Counted from the stretch's first letter, positions 1-9,546 are shown. The stretch is DNA of 64,000 bases from Persephonella sp. KM09-Lau-8 (GCF_000703085.1 NZ_JNLL01000001.1:992001-1056000), one strand, 5' to 3'. Translations and numbers: made by a program. The notes: generated by a model from the sequence alone, not told the origin.

Positions 1-1181
1 TTTCTTTCTACCTCTTCTCTTGTTCCTGAACTGTCTGTATATTCTTTTCTTTTTGTAACAGTTCCATTACTATTTGTCAGAAGACCTACATATATATAAC
101 TATTCCCACTGGGAGCAAATCTTCCTGCAATTCCTGCTTTTGAGTCGTCATTTCCTGTGTGTTTTTCTGCATACATCATAATATCAAGCTGAGATTTATT
201 TATAACTGAAAATGGTTTAGAAAACTCCTTAATTCCAGAGTTTGCATTCTCATAAAGACTATCATCATTAACAAGCTTTCCTAATGTTCCTTTTCCTTCA
301 TCTATTTTTGCCAGTATTCTGTCTAATTTTTCTGAAGCTTCTCTTATTTTTTGTATAGCCACTTTTATATCTTCTCTGTTTTCTCCAACGGTGCCTTTTA
401 TTGTCTGTGCTGCCTCTCCAATTTCATCAAGAACTTTTGGTGTTTTTTCTCTAAGGGCTATAGATGTTTCTTTAAGATTTTTGATTAGTTCTCTTATATC
501 CTCTCTATTTTCCCCTGTGATTGATTCCAGATTTGTTGCTATTCTGTCTATCTTCTGAATAAGCGGTGGTAATTCTCTTCTAAGGCTATCTGTAATAGCA
601 ACTATATTGTCTATAGCCTGTTTAACTCCTTTGCGGTTTTCAACAACCATTTCATCGGCATGTTTGGCAAGAACTTTTATGTTTTCAACCATTTCTTTGA
701 GATTTCCATTCCCAAGGGCATCATTCAGATTATCTACTAATTTTCCTATCTTTTGGGCTATTTCCTGAACTGAGGAGAAAGCCTCCTCGGTAGATGCATA
801 AACCTGTGCATTTGTTATTGTCCCTCCCTCAGCAAGTTCTCCGGCGTCAGGAGTTCCAGGGTCAATATATATATATTTATCCCCCATTAATCCAAGTGTT
901 CTGACATAGGCTTTGGCATTTTTGTAAATAGGGATACTTTTTCTGATGCCAATCGTTACTTTTATTTTTCCTTTATCAAACTCTATTTTCTCAACTCTAC
1001 CTACTTTAACCCCTTTTACCTGAACATCAGCCCCCTGAGTAAGTCCTTCTACCGCATCAAAGTAAATTTGATACTCTCTTGTAGCTACGCCAAACTCTTT
1101 ACCACTGAATGTTATGATTAAATAACCAGCAATGGCAGAAATAATTAAAACAAAAAGCCCCACCCTAAAGGCTGTATTCAT
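1..1181 (-). CDS. mlaD: MlaD/MCE-domain lipid-transport protein, 3' end cut off by window
   Basis: Reading the minus strand from ATG at 1181, an open frame runs without a stop to the window edge, so the C-terminus (393 codons visible) is missing. It starts with a short cytoplasmic tail and one N-terminal membrane segment (about residues 5-22). An MCE/MlaD domain follows (about 35-115, with the GADVQVKGVKVGRV and GLMGDKYIYI stretches typical of the family), then a long helical, heptad-like region. The start is supported by AAGGTG eight bases upstream. The family holds the periplasmic hexameric component of ABC systems that move phospholipids between the membranes of diderm bacteria. It sits 14 bp downstream of the DHQ synthase gene. 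The family call is firm; the substrate is inferred from the family. Confidence 0.85.
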   Translation of the reverse strand, partial: MNTAFRVGLFVLIISAIAGYLIITFSGKEFGVATREYQIYFDAVEGLTQGADVQVKGVKVGRVEKIEFDKGKIKVTIGIRKSIPIYKNAKAYVRTLGLMGDKYIYIDPGTPDAGELAEGGTITNAQVYASTEEAFSSVQEIAQKIGKLVDNLNDALGNGNLKEMVENIKVLAKHADEMVVENRKGVKQAIDNIVAITDSLRRELPPLIQKIDRIATNLESITGENREDIRELIKNLKETSIALREKTPKVLDEIGEAAQTIKGTVGENREDIKVAIQKIREASEKLDRILAKIDEGKGTLGKLVNDDSLYENANSGIKEFSKPFSVINKSQLDIMMYAEKHTGNDDSKAGIAGRFAPSGNSYIYVGLLTNSNGTVTKRKEYTDSSGTREEVER

Positions 1182-1195
1182 AGCAGCACCTTAAA

Positions 1196-2191
1196 TTATT
1201 TTTCTAAAATTGTTTCCTCTACTTTCATACCAAAGTGTCTGCCTGCTTCTTCTACATATCCTAAGATTTCATCCCCTTCTTTCAGGTCTACAACTGATAT
1301 TAATGAACCATCTCCTTTAACCAGTCTGATTGTTTCAGCATTTTGCAGGACAGCACTAAGCTTTTTACCCTGATATTCTGCTTCCACAAGAAGCATAGGT
1401 CTTCTTTCTATCTTAGCCCTTCCAACAACAACAGCCCTCCCATTTCCTTCTATATCATAGGCCATAACTTCTTTTCCTGCTTCCAGTTCACATAGATAAA
1501 CGGTTTTTCCTCCAGGCACTCTGGTATACATGTGGACTGCACCGGCATTAACTCTAAACGGCCTTGATGCTACATAAGGACTTTCTTCTGTTTCTGCATG
1601 GACAAAAATCATCCCTGCAGAGGAGTTACCAACCAGCATACCTTCCCCTCGTTTGAAAAGGGAAGTGGTATCAACTGCAACCCTATCCCCCATTCCAACT
1701 GGAATTATTGCTGTTACTTTGGCTTTTACCAGTTCTATTTTTTCGGATGTTTCCTTTATGACATTGGCAACTTTTTTAATCTCATTCAAATCTTTTGTTT
1801 CCAGAACAACTCCTTTAACACCTTTTTCAAGAATTCCTACTGCAATACCTGCCTCATCGGCATTTTTTACCACTGCATAGATATTCTCTGACTGGGCTAT
1901 CAGATTTTCCAGAGGTATTATTGTCCAGTCTGTTGTTTTTACTATAACTTTTTTCCCGGATTTTGCCAGCTGGGCAGCCCTTTCCTCATCTTTTTTGTCA
2001 TTTATAACAACAAGAACAAAATCATCAGATAGATTTCCATTCTTATCAATAGTTATAAAATTAACTCTTCCCAGTTTTTTTGCTTCCTTAAGCTTGTCTT
2101 CAGGAACAATAATATAATCGGCACCGCTTTCAATTGCTGTTGTGATTATTGTTTTGTCGTAATCTGAAGCATCTACTATGAATTCTTTCAT
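1196..2191 (-). CDS. 3-dehydroquinate synthase II (archaeal-type)
   Basis: This 331-residue protein matches the MJ1249-type dehydroquinate synthase II family. That enzyme oxidatively deaminates and cyclises 2-amino-3,7-dideoxy-D-threo-hept-6-ulosonate to 3-dehydroquinate in the alternative, archaeal entry to aromatic amino acid synthesis. The N-terminal part carries alternating strands and helices (residues 1-140). The C-terminal part has the conserved AGAVHMYTRVPGGKTVYL and NAETIRL regions expected of the family (around 215-290). It is slightly shorter than the archaeal protein (about 360). The ATG at 2191 is preceded by GGGGTCAGAAG. The gene lies between the UbiE-like gene and the MCE gene in one minus-strand run. 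It implies that this lineage feeds the shikimate pathway without classical AroB, which can be tested genome-wide. Confidence 0.85.
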   Translation of the reverse strand: MKEFIVDASDYDKTIITTAIESGADYIIVPEDKLKEAKKLGRVNFITIDKNGNLSDDFVLVVINDKKDEERAAQLAKSGKKVIVKTTDWTIIPLENLIAQSENIYAVVKNADEAGIAVGILEKGVKGVVLETKDLNEIKKVANVIKETSEKIELVKAKVTAIIPVGMGDRVAVDTTSLFKRGEGMLVGNSSAGMIFVHAETEESPYVASRPFRVNAGAVHMYTRVPGGKTVYLCELEAGKEVMAYDIEGNGRAVVVGRAKIERRPMLLVEAEYQGKKLSAVLQNAETIRLVKGDGSLISVVDLKEGDEILGYVEEAGRHFGMKVEETILEK

Positions 2192-2223
2192 CTTCTGACC
2201 CCGTTTTTTAATTTATTATAATA

Positions 2224-2898
2224 TCAGTTTTCCTTTTTAAATACAGCAATGACCACCATACCACCAAATCTGGTTGTTATGTATTCTTTTTTGAAGGAAT
2301 ATTTTTTAAAAAGTTCCTCTAACTCCTGTGGTTTTCTTGAGTTTAAAACACTTTCCATAAAGTAATCATACTCTTCTTCTGTAAATATTCTCTGTCCAAG
2401 GGGTCGGAATATTTTATTGGCAAAGAAAAATATTGAGTTAAAAATAATTTTGCGTGGCTTGGATATATCCAGTATTGATACATAACCACCTTTTTTTAAA
2501 ACTCGGCTGAACTCGGGGATTGCTTTTTCTGCATCAAGATGTCTGAAAACCAGAGACATTAAGATAGAATCAACACTGCTATTTTTAAAAGGCATTTTGT
2601 ATGCGGAGGCTTTTACAAAAGCAGTATTTGTATTTTGGAGTTTTTCTTTCGCTTTTAAAAGCATATTCTGGGATACATCAACTCCAATGGTAAAAGTTTC
2701 AGGGTTTGACTTTTTTATTTTTTTGATTACCTCTCCTGTTCCTGTTCCCAGGTCAACAGAAATTTTGCCAACAGGGGTATTTTGAATCAGTGTTTCCTGC
2801 CACTTATTTATAAGACCAAATGTTACAGAAGATAAAAAAGCGTCGTAGGATTTTACGACGCTGTCAAATATTCTTTCTGCTATTTTTTCCTGAGCCAT
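2224..2898 (-). CDS. ubiE: UbiE/MenG-like quinone methyltransferase
   Basis: Class I SAM-dependent methyltransferase of about 224 residues. Motif I is DLGTGTGE (residues 49-56), the acidic post-I residue lies in TIGVDVS, and the LKKGGYVSILDISKP stretch is typical of the UbiE/MenG family that C-methylates the demethylmenaquinone ring. I place the start at the ATG at 2898, just past the cysS stop at 2900, because the longer in-frame reading from 2925 overlaps cysS and lacks a better ribosome site; GGAAG lies about 11 bases upstream. Menaquinone-type respiration fits the neighbouring sqr and prenyltransferase genes elsewhere in the window. The exact substrate (demethylmenaquinone or another naphthoquinone) is inferred. 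Confidence 0.7.
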   Translation of the reverse strand: MAQEKIAERIFDSVVKSYDAFLSSVTFGLINKWQETLIQNTPVGKISVDLGTGTGEVIKKIKKSNPETFTIGVDVSQNMLLKAKEKLQNTNTAFVKASAYKMPFKNSSVDSILMSLVFRHLDAEKAIPEFSRVLKKGGYVSILDISKPRKIIFNSIFFFANKIFRPLGQRIFTEEEYDYFMESVLNSRKPQELEELFKKYSFKKEYITTRFGGMVVIAVFKKEN

Positions 2899-2899
2899 C

Positions 2900-4363
2900 T
2901 TATTTTTTCTTCCATTTTGTTCCAACAGGTGTATCTTCTATTATTATTCCCTGCTGTTGCAGTCTATCTCTAATCATATCTGCAATTTCAAAGTTTTTCT
3001 GTTTTCTGGCTATATTTCTTACTTCAAGGAGTGTTTCTATTAGCTCTTCGTCTATAGCTTCTTCTTTTTTCTCTACCTGAATCTGTTCAACCTCAACACA
3101 AGGCTGCAGGCTATCAAAAAGTCCGAATATATCCTTTCCTATTTTATGAAGCACATCTGCAGCCTCTTTGTATGATGCAAGGGCTTTTTTGGATATTCCA
3201 CCTTCTTTAACTGCTCTGTCTTTAAGAATATTCATCTCTCTAACCAGACCAAATAAAGCAGCCAGAGCTTCTGGGGTATTAAAATCATCACTCATTGCAG
3301 CATAAAATCCTTGTTCGGCCTTTGCAATAGCGTCATATAAATGGCCTTCAAAATCTGGATTTTCCGGTAGTTTTTCCAGTATTTCATACTCATCCATCGC
3401 ATTTTTTAGTCTTTCGTAAGCCTTTTTGGTTTCTTCCATCTTTTCCCATGAAAAATCAAGGGGACTTCTGTAATGAACAGATAAAACCAGTAGTCTAAGA
3501 ATATCTGGCTCATATTTAGAATAAATCTCTTTAAGGGTTATGTAGTTTCCAAGGGATTTAGACATCTTTTGGCCGTTAACTGTAACCAACCCGTTATGTA
3601 TCCAGTATCTTGCAAATGGTTTTTCAGACAAAGCCTCTGCCTGAGCAAGCTCATTCTCATGGTGAGGGAATGTCAGGTCTAATCCTCCACCATGTATATC
3701 AATTGTTTCACCAAGATGTTTAAAAATCATTGCACAGCATTCTGTATGCCAGCCAGGTCTTCCTTTACCCCATGGGCTATCCCATGCAGGTTCTCCAGCT
3801 TTTGAGGCTTTCCAGAGTGCAAAATCCAGCGGGTCTTTTTTCTTTTCTCCTGGCTCTACTCTTGCACCAGCTATCAGCTCATCAACGCTTCTTTTGGATA
3901 ACTTTCCGTAATCTTTAAACTTTCTGACAGAAAAATAAACATCCCCTTCCACTTCATAGGCATAGCCTTTATCTATAAGCTTCTGGATAAAATCTATAAT
4001 ATCTGGAATATGGGTAGTGACCCTTGGCTCAACATCTGCAGGTTCTATCCTGAAATTCTCTGCATCCTGAAAATACTCTTTGATATATCTATCTGCTATT
4101 ACTGTAAAAGGTAGACATTCATTTTTTGCCCTGTTTATAATCTTGTCATCAACATCAGTAAAATTCCTGACAAATTTAACGTTATATCCCAGATACCTGA
4201 GATACCTTCTTATCATATCAAAAACAATTAAACTCCTTCCGTGTCCTACATGGTTAACATCGTAAACAGTAACACCACAGGTGTATATCTTGACCTCACC
4301 AGGATTTATAGGAACAAACTCCTCTTTCTGTCCTGAAAGGGTGTTATAAACCTTTAAACTCAT
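2900..4363 (-). CDS. cysS: Cysteinyl-tRNA synthetase
   Basis: Class I aminoacyl-tRNA synthetase charging tRNA-Cys. Visible hallmarks are the HIGH-like HVGHGR (residues 38-43), the zinc ligand C29 in YTCGVT, the TECCAM and HHENELAQ zinc-site segments, the KMSKS loop (QKMSKSLGN), and the C-terminal DALR-type anticodon helices. The length of 487 is normal. The ATG at 4363 is chosen over the GTG at 4372 because GGAGGTGAG sits eight bases before the ATG. It is transcribed divergently from the zinc-ribbon/hyu operon and is the first gene of the minus-strand run leading to ubiE, DHQ synthase II and mlaD. Confidence 0.97.
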   Translation of the reverse strand: MSLKVYNTLSGQKEEFVPINPGEVKIYTCGVTVYDVNHVGHGRSLIVFDMIRRYLRYLGYNVKFVRNFTDVDDKIINRAKNECLPFTVIADRYIKEYFQDAENFRIEPADVEPRVTTHIPDIIDFIQKLIDKGYAYEVEGDVYFSVRKFKDYGKLSKRSVDELIAGARVEPGEKKKDPLDFALWKASKAGEPAWDSPWGKGRPGWHTECCAMIFKHLGETIDIHGGGLDLTFPHHENELAQAEALSEKPFARYWIHNGLVTVNGQKMSKSLGNYITLKEIYSKYEPDILRLLVLSVHYRSPLDFSWEKMEETKKAYERLKNAMDEYEILEKLPENPDFEGHLYDAIAKAEQGFYAAMSDDFNTPEALAALFGLVREMNILKDRAVKEGGISKKALASYKEAADVLHKIGKDIFGLFDSLQPCVEVEQIQVEKKEEAIDEELIETLLEVRNIARKQKNFEIADMIRDRLQQQGIIIEDTPVGTKWKKK

Positions 4364-4383
4364 GCCTCTCACCTCCAGTTGTT

Positions 4384-4397
4384 GTTATAATTATAAC
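4384..4397. promoter_or_regulatory. Palindromic divergent promoter core
   Basis: The perfect 14-bp palindrome GTTATAATTATAAC places a consensus TATAAT on both strands: plus 4386-4391 and minus 4390-4395. The minus copy is about 27 bp before cysS and the plus copy about 55 bp before the zinc-ribbon gene. The two -10 boxes overlap, so polymerases for the two operons should compete. No clear -35 is visible for either. Confidence 0.45.
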
Positions 4398-4447
4398 CCA
4401 ATTCTATATTTAATAATGATAATAACTGCTTTTTAAGGAGGCCTGAA

Positions 4448-4921
4448 ATGAATAACAGAAAGGACAGACTGCTGAAAGAGTATATCCACGACCCATACTT
4501 CACAAAGGAAAAATACCATGACCCTTCTGTATGCGAAAGGTGTGGAGTGGTTTTCCACGAAGGAATTTTCCAGTGGATTGAGCCTCCACCTGCTAATGCT
4601 GAAAAAATGATATGTCCTGCCTGTAGAAGAATTGAGGACAGATATGAAGGAGGGGTTGTTATCCTGAAAGGAGAATTCCTTGCATCCCATAAAGATGAAA
4701 TTCTAAATCTTATAAGAAATGTTGAAGAAGAAGAGATGGCATATAGACCCCTTGAAAGAATAATAGAAATAAACGATGAAGGAAACAAAATAACAATAAC
4801 AACAACTTATGAACATCTGGCAAGAAGAATCGGAGAAGCTGTCCATAAAGCATACAAAGGCAAATTAAACTTCCAGTATCCTGAAGGAGCAAAATATATA
4901 AGGGTTCACTGGGAAAGATAA
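4448..4921 (+). CDS. Zinc-ribbon conserved protein (BCAM0308-like)
   Basis: A 157-residue soluble protein with two CxxC knuckles, C29-x2-C32 and C56-x2-C59. They flank a conserved FHEGIFQWIEPP-type segment and form a probable zinc ribbon in the N-terminal half. The C-terminal half (about 65-157) looks like an alpha/beta domain ending in YIRVHWER. I recall this architecture as a conserved bacterial family of unknown function (BCAM0308-like); that is memory, not a search result. AAGGAGG precedes the ATG by seven bases. Its stop abuts the hyuA start codon, so it leads the hyuA-DUF3592-hyuB operon, and its role is likely tied to that system. Confidence 0.75.
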   Translation: MNNRKDRLLKEYIHDPYFTKEKYHDPSVCERCGVVFHEGIFQWIEPPPANAEKMICPACRRIEDRYEGGVVILKGEFLASHKDEILNLIRNVEEEEMAYRPLERIIEINDEGNKITITTTYEHLARRIGEAVHKAYKGKLNFQYPEGAKYIRVHWER

Positions 4922-6892
4922 ATGATAATCATAGGGGTTGATACAGGGGGAACTTTTACAGACTTTATTTACAAAAAAGATGGAAAGTGGCATATTTACA
5001 AAACCCTGTCAACCCCTGAAAACCCCGCCATTGCTGTTTTAAAAGGAATAAAGCATATAGGTCAGAACAACAAAAAAGATATAACCCACGGTTCTACTGT
5101 TGCCACAAATGCAGTTCTTGAAAGAAAAGGAGCCAAAACAGCTTTTATCACAAACAAAGGCTTTGAAGATATTATCTATATAGGCAGACAAAATAGAAAA
5201 GAGCTTTATAACCTTTTTTATAGAAGACCTGAGCCTCTTGTTGAACAAAAACACTGCTATGGTATCAATTGCCGTGTAAACAGTAAGGGTGAGATTATTC
5301 AGGAAATAGATGAAAATGAAATAAACCAGATTATCCAGAAACTAAAACAGGAAAATATTCAGTCTGTAGCCGTTTCATTTCTGTTTTCATTTTTAAATCC
5401 GGAACATGAAAAAATACTCAAAGAAAAACTTATTCAAAATGGTCTTTATGTAACGGTTTCCCATGAATTAATTCCAGAATTCAGGGAGTATGAACGCTCA
5501 TCAACAGTAGTCATTAACTCTTACGTAATGCCAAAGATGAATTACTACATAAGCTATATACAGGAAAATCTATTACCAGAAGACCAATTTAGGATAATTC
5601 AATCAAACGGTGGAGTAATCGCACCGGAAGTAGCAAAAAAGGAACCTGTTAGAACAGTTTTATCAGGACCTGCCGGTGGTGTAGTAGGAGCATACCACAT
5701 AGGGCAGATAATAGGACAGACCAGACTAATCACATTTGATATGGGAGGGACATCAACAGATGTTGCTCTAATAGATGGTCAGATACCATTTTCCACAGAA
5801 TCAACAATATCAGACTTTCCTATAAAGGTTCCTGTCATTGATATTCATACTGTAGGTGCAGGTGGCGGTTCTATTGCATATCTGGACGAGGGTGGAGCCT
5901 TAAATGTAGGTCCTGAAAGTGCTGGAGCAGACCCGGGGCCAATCTGCTACGGCAAAGGGGAGAAAATCACTGTAACAGATGCAAATCTTATCACAGGTCG
6001 TCTTCTTCCTGACTATTTTCTCGGTGGAAAAATGAAATTAGATTACGAGAGAACATACAGATATTTTGAAAAATATGCACAGGAATGGGATATTCCCGTT
6101 GAAAAACTCGCAGAAGGAGTTCTAACAATTGCCAACACAAAAATGGAAAATGCCATAAGAAAAATATCCATTGAAAGAGGTCATAATCCGAAAGATTTTG
6201 CACTTTTTGTTTATGGAGGAGCAGGAGGACTGCATGCTGCATTTTTAGCAAAATCCATAGGTATACCAAAGGTAATAATTCCTAAAAATCCAGGTATTTT
6301 TTCTGCCTTTGGAATGCTTTTGTCCGATATTGTGAAAGACTATTCTCTGACAGTTTTACTTGATGCCAGAGAAAATAGCTTTAATCATTTAAACCAGCTT
6401 TTTGAAACTCTAAAAGAAAAAGCTATAACAGATTTAAAACAGGAAGGGATAGACCAGCAAAATATTAAAATCCAGAAAATCCTGGATATGAGATACAAAG
6501 GACAATCCTTTGAGATATTTGTTCCATTTTCAGAAAAGTTTATTGAGGATTTCCACAACATATATGAAAAAAATTACGGATATAAAATGCCAGATAAACC
6601 GGTTCAAATCGTAAATATCAGACTAAGAGCAACAGGCTACAAAGAAAAACCAGAAATAGAAAAAATCATAGAAGGGACAGAACAAATACCACAGGAGGCC
6701 ATAATAGACCACAGACCTGTTATTTTTGATGGCAAGGAGTATAAAACAGCAATTTTAAACAGAGATAAACTACTTGCAAATAATGAAATCAATAGTCCAG
6801 CAATAATAGTTGAATACTCTTCAACAACAGTTGTGCCGCCTTTTGCAAAGGCTATAATAGATTTATATGGCAACATAATAATAGAGGTATAA
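4922..6892 (+). CDS. hyuA: Hydantoinase/oxoprolinase subunit A (HyuA family)
   Basis: A 656-residue ATP-dependent hydantoinase/5-oxoprolinase/acetone carboxylase-type A subunit. The N-terminus GVDTGGTFTDF is the phosphate-binding loop of the ASKHA-like fold. HGSTVATNAVLERKGA, the central FDMGGTSTDVALI and the GAGGGSIAYLDEGG/GADPGP segments are diagnostic. The length is usual for stand-alone HyuA. Family members cleave cyclic amides (5-oxoproline, N-methylhydantoin) or carboxylate ketones using ATP together with HyuB; the substrate here cannot be told from sequence. The ATG follows the zinc-ribbon TAA with no gap, and GGGAAAG in the preceding codons acts as ribosome site. Its partner hyuB lies one small gene downstream. 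Confidence 0.93.
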   Translation: MIIIGVDTGGTFTDFIYKKDGKWHIYKTLSTPENPAIAVLKGIKHIGQNNKKDITHGSTVATNAVLERKGAKTAFITNKGFEDIIYIGRQNRKELYNLFYRRPEPLVEQKHCYGINCRVNSKGEIIQEIDENEINQIIQKLKQENIQSVAVSFLFSFLNPEHEKILKEKLIQNGLYVTVSHELIPEFREYERSSTVVINSYVMPKMNYYISYIQENLLPEDQFRIIQSNGGVIAPEVAKKEPVRTVLSGPAGGVVGAYHIGQIIGQTRLITFDMGGTSTDVALIDGQIPFSTESTISDFPIKVPVIDIHTVGAGGGSIAYLDEGGALNVGPESAGADPGPICYGKGEKITVTDANLITGRLLPDYFLGGKMKLDYERTYRYFEKYAQEWDIPVEKLAEGVLTIANTKMENAIRKISIERGHNPKDFALFVYGGAGGLHAAFLAKSIGIPKVIIPKNPGIFSAFGMLLSDIVKDYSLTVLLDARENSFNHLNQLFETLKEKAITDLKQEGIDQQNIKIQKILDMRYKGQSFEIFVPFSEKFIEDFHNIYEKNYGYKMPDKPVQIVNIRLRATGYKEKPEIEKIIEGTEQIPQEAIIDHRPVIFDGKEYKTAILNRDKLLANNEINSPAIIVEYSSTTVVPPFAKAIIDLYGNIIIEV

Positions 6893-7414
6893 ATGGAAGA
6901 TAGAAAATTCTTATTTCTACCTTTTGGCTTCTGGGTGACAGTTTTAGGGCTTATAACACTTTATCTTCTATACCGTTTAATCAGGATATATTTATGGCCT
7001 AAAACAGAGGGAATCATAATAAAGTCCGAAATACAGAAAGACAAAAGGACTATAGCCTATGACTACTACTATCCCCATATAGAGTATAAATACACGGTAA
7101 ACGGTAAAGAGTATATATCTAACAGAATTTTCCTTACAGAAATGGCATCTGATTATGAAACGATAAAAAAACTGGTGGAAAAATTTCCAGAAGGAAGTAA
7201 AGTCAAGGTTTACTATAATCCCTTTAATCCTTCTGATGCAGTTTTAAAAAGAAACTACCATACAGGAATGTTTATCCAGACCCTTGTATTTTTCAGCATG
7301 CTGTCTGTTTTCCTTTATACACTGATTTTTGAAATTATTTTTTATGGCTCAGATTTATCTGATTTAGCAAATATAGTAAAAAGCTGGCTCCACTCAATAA
7401 TCTATGGAGAGTAA
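6893..7414 (+). CDS. DUF3592 membrane protein between hyuA and hyuB
   Basis: A 173-residue integral membrane protein. One N-terminal transmembrane segment (about 9-31) is followed by an extramembrane beta-rich domain containing YYYPHIEYKYTVNGKEY and KVKVYYNPFNPSDAVL, the signature of DUF3592. A second transmembrane helix lies at about 123-147. The domain is of unknown function and common in bacterial envelopes. It starts immediately after the hyuA stop, with AGAGGT four bases before the ATG, and its TAA ends one base before the hyuB ATG. Translation is therefore almost certainly coupled across hyuA, this gene and hyuB. Its placement suggests it anchors or serves the Hyu enzyme at the membrane; that is inference from context only. 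Confidence 0.8.
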   Translation: MEDRKFLFLPFGFWVTVLGLITLYLLYRLIRIYLWPKTEGIIIKSEIQKDKRTIAYDYYYPHIEYKYTVNGKEYISNRIFLTEMASDYETIKKLVEKFPEGSKVKVYYNPFNPSDAVLKRNYHTGMFIQTLVFFSMLSVFLYTLIFEIIFYGSDLSDLANIVKSWLHSIIYGE

Positions 7415-7415
7415 T

Positions 7416-8978
7416 ATGATAGACCCGATACTGCTTGAAGTTTTCAAAAATAGAACCTCAGCAATTGCAGAAGAAATGGGGATTATCCTCCAGAGAACCT
7501 CTTACTCCCCCAATATAAAAGAGAGAAGAGATTTTTCCTGTGCTATTTTTAACAACAAAGGAGAGCTAATAGCTCAGGCTGCACATATCCCTGTTCATTT
7601 AGGCTCAATGCCTATGTCTGTTTTAGAAGCAATAAAATCTATTTCCTTTGAAGAAGGGGATATGGTCGTTCTAAACGACCCATACAAAGGAGGAACACAT
7701 CTGCCTGATATAACACTGATTGCCCCTGTTTTCATAGACGGAAAGCTTCAGTTTTTTGTTGCAAACCGCGCCCATCATTCAGATATAGGAGGTGCTTCTC
7801 CTGGTTCAATGCCAATCTCAAACTCAATATTTCAGGAAGGATTTATCATTCCACCTGTAAAACTGGTAAAGAAAGGACAGATTGACAAGGAAATTTTTGC
7901 TCTGATTAAAAACAACGTAAGAACTCCAGAAGAACGGGAAGGGGATTTTAATGCACAAATAATGGCAAATGTAACAGGGATTAAAAGATTAAAAGAGCTT
8001 GTCCAGAAATACTCTTTAAAAACTGTAAATCTGTATATGAATGCTCTTCTTGACTACTCAGAAAAAATAATGAGAAACAAAATAAAAGAAATTCCCGACG
8101 GTGCTTATTCTTATGAAGATTACATGGAAGACGACGGACTTGGAAACACAGAGATAAAAATAGCAGTGGAAATCTCTATAAAAAATGATGAGGCTATAGT
8201 TGATTTTTCAAAATCAGACCCACAAACAGAAGGCAGCATAAACGCAGTAAAAGCAATAACTATGTCTGCCGTTTATTATGTTTTCAGGTCTTTGTTGTCT
8301 TCTGATGTTCCAACAAATGCCGGTTGTTTCAGGCCAGTAAAAATAATTACTAAAAAAGGTACAATTGTTGACTGCAACCATCCTGCAGCTGTATCCGCTG
8401 GCAATGTTGAAACCTCACAAAGAATTGTTGATGTGGTTTTAGGTGCTTTATCAAAGGCAATTCCAGAGGAAATACCTGCAGCGAGTCAGGGAACAATGAA
8501 CAACATAACCATTGGTGGAATAAATCCTGAAACAGATCAACCTTTTACATATTACGAAACCATCGGCGGCGGAATGGGTGCTTCTGTCAAAACAGATGGG
8601 GAAAGTGCTATCCAGTCCCACATGACAAACACCCTAAACACTCCTGTTGAGGCTCTGGAGTTTGAATATCCATTTCAGATTGTCAGATATTCCATAAGAA
8701 AAAATTCAGGTGGAAATGGTTTTCACAAAGGAGGAGATGGAATTATCAGAGAAGTAAAACTCCTAACAGATGCACAGGTAACGGTAATATCAGAAAGGAG
8801 AAAAATAGCTCCTTACGGTTTATTTGGAGGAGAAGCGGGGGAAACAGGTAAAAATATAGTCATAAAAAATGGTAAAAAAGAGATAAAACCATCTAAATTT
8901 TCAGAAAAACTCCAGACTGGAGATATAATCCGAATAGAAACCCCCGGTGGAGGGGGATATGGAAACCCTACTTCTTAG
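7416..8978 (+). CDS. hyuB: Hydantoinase/oxoprolinase subunit B (HyuB family)
   Basis: A 520-residue B subunit of the hydantoinase/oxoprolinase family. Conserved segments are the N-terminal LLEVFKNRTSAIAEEMG, the SPNIKERRDFSCAIF region, NDPYKGGTHLPDI, NRAHHSDIGG, and the glycine-rich C-terminal end PGGGGYGNP. I use the ATG at 7416, with GGAGAG just upstream, rather than the in-frame ATG at 7404, which lies inside the DUF3592 gene. It should form the hydrolytic or carboxylating partner of HyuA. Its last ten bases overlap the 3' end of the convergent cyclophilin gene. Confidence 0.93.
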   Translation: MIDPILLEVFKNRTSAIAEEMGIILQRTSYSPNIKERRDFSCAIFNNKGELIAQAAHIPVHLGSMPMSVLEAIKSISFEEGDMVVLNDPYKGGTHLPDITLIAPVFIDGKLQFFVANRAHHSDIGGASPGSMPISNSIFQEGFIIPPVKLVKKGQIDKEIFALIKNNVRTPEEREGDFNAQIMANVTGIKRLKELVQKYSLKTVNLYMNALLDYSEKIMRNKIKEIPDGAYSYEDYMEDDGLGNTEIKIAVEISIKNDEAIVDFSKSDPQTEGSINAVKAITMSAVYYVFRSLLSSDVPTNAGCFRPVKIITKKGTIVDCNHPAAVSAGNVETSQRIVDVVLGALSKAIPEEIPAASQGTMNNITIGGINPETDQPFTYYETIGGGMGASVKTDGESAIQSHMTNTLNTPVEALEFEYPFQIVRYSIRKNSGGNGFHKGGDGIIREVKLLTDAQVTVISERRKIAPYGLFGGEAGETGKNIVIKNGKKEIKPSKFSEKLQTGDIIRIETPGGGGYGNPTS

Positions 8979-9546
8979 CAGGTTTTACTACCTCAATTTT
9001 TTCTATAATAACAGGCTTGACAGGAACATTCATCATCCAACCAATATTTACCACGGGAACTTCAGCAATTTCATCAACAACATCCATTCCTTTTATAACC
9101 TTCCCAAAAACTGTATATCCCCATTTCTGAGGATTTTTCCCATAATCCAGATATGTGTTATCAGCAAGATTTATAAAAAACTGGGTATTTGCACTATGGG
9201 GGTCAGAAGTTCTTGCCATAGCTATAGTCCCTCTAACATTAGATAGACCATTATTTGACTCATTTTTTACAGGAGGATGGGTGGGCTTTTTATAATTTAA
9301 ATCCTTATCAAATCCTCCTCCCTGAATAACAAACCCTTTCACAACCCTGTGGAATATCGTTCCATTATAAAATCCTTCTTTAACATAGGTAAGAAAATTT
9401 TTAACTGTTAAAGGTGCTTTATCGGGATAAAGTTCCACATAAATATCACCCATATTTGTTTTAATAACAACAACAGGATTATCTTTAGCATAAGAAAACC
9501 CTATAACTCCAATCACAAAAGCCAAAACCATAAATATTTTTTTCAT
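8968..9546 (-). CDS. Exported cyclophilin-type peptidyl-prolyl isomerase
   Basis: About 192 residues. The Sec signal peptide (1-20, hydrophobic core FMVLAFVIGVIGFSYA) indicates periplasmic or outer-face location. A cyclophilin domain follows, with the catalytic-site segment FHRVVKGFVIQGG (about 65-77, R67) and the TQFFINL strand. It catalyses cis-trans isomerisation of prolyl bonds during folding of exported proteins. The start at 9546 is preferred because GGAGAGGAAG precedes it, while the upstream ATG at 9558 has no ribosome site. A C-terminal proline/lysine-rich tail ends the protein. It converges on hyuB with an 11-bp overlap. Confidence 0.92.
   Translation of the reverse strand: MKKIFMVLAFVIGVIGFSYAKDNPVVVIKTNMGDIYVELYPDKAPLTVKNFLTYVKEGFYNGTIFHRVVKGFVIQGGGFDKDLNYKKPTHPPVKNESNNGLSNVRGTIAMARTSDPHSANTQFFINLADNTYLDYGKNPQKWGYTVFGKVIKGMDVVDEIAEVPVVNIGWMMNVPVKPVIIEKIEVVKPAKK

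Noticed and set aside
1598-1891. Plus-strand frames inside the DHQ synthase gene and similar antisense frames throughout
   Set aside because: They lie opposite well-supported genes, have no ribosome sites and show compositional shadows of the coding strand.
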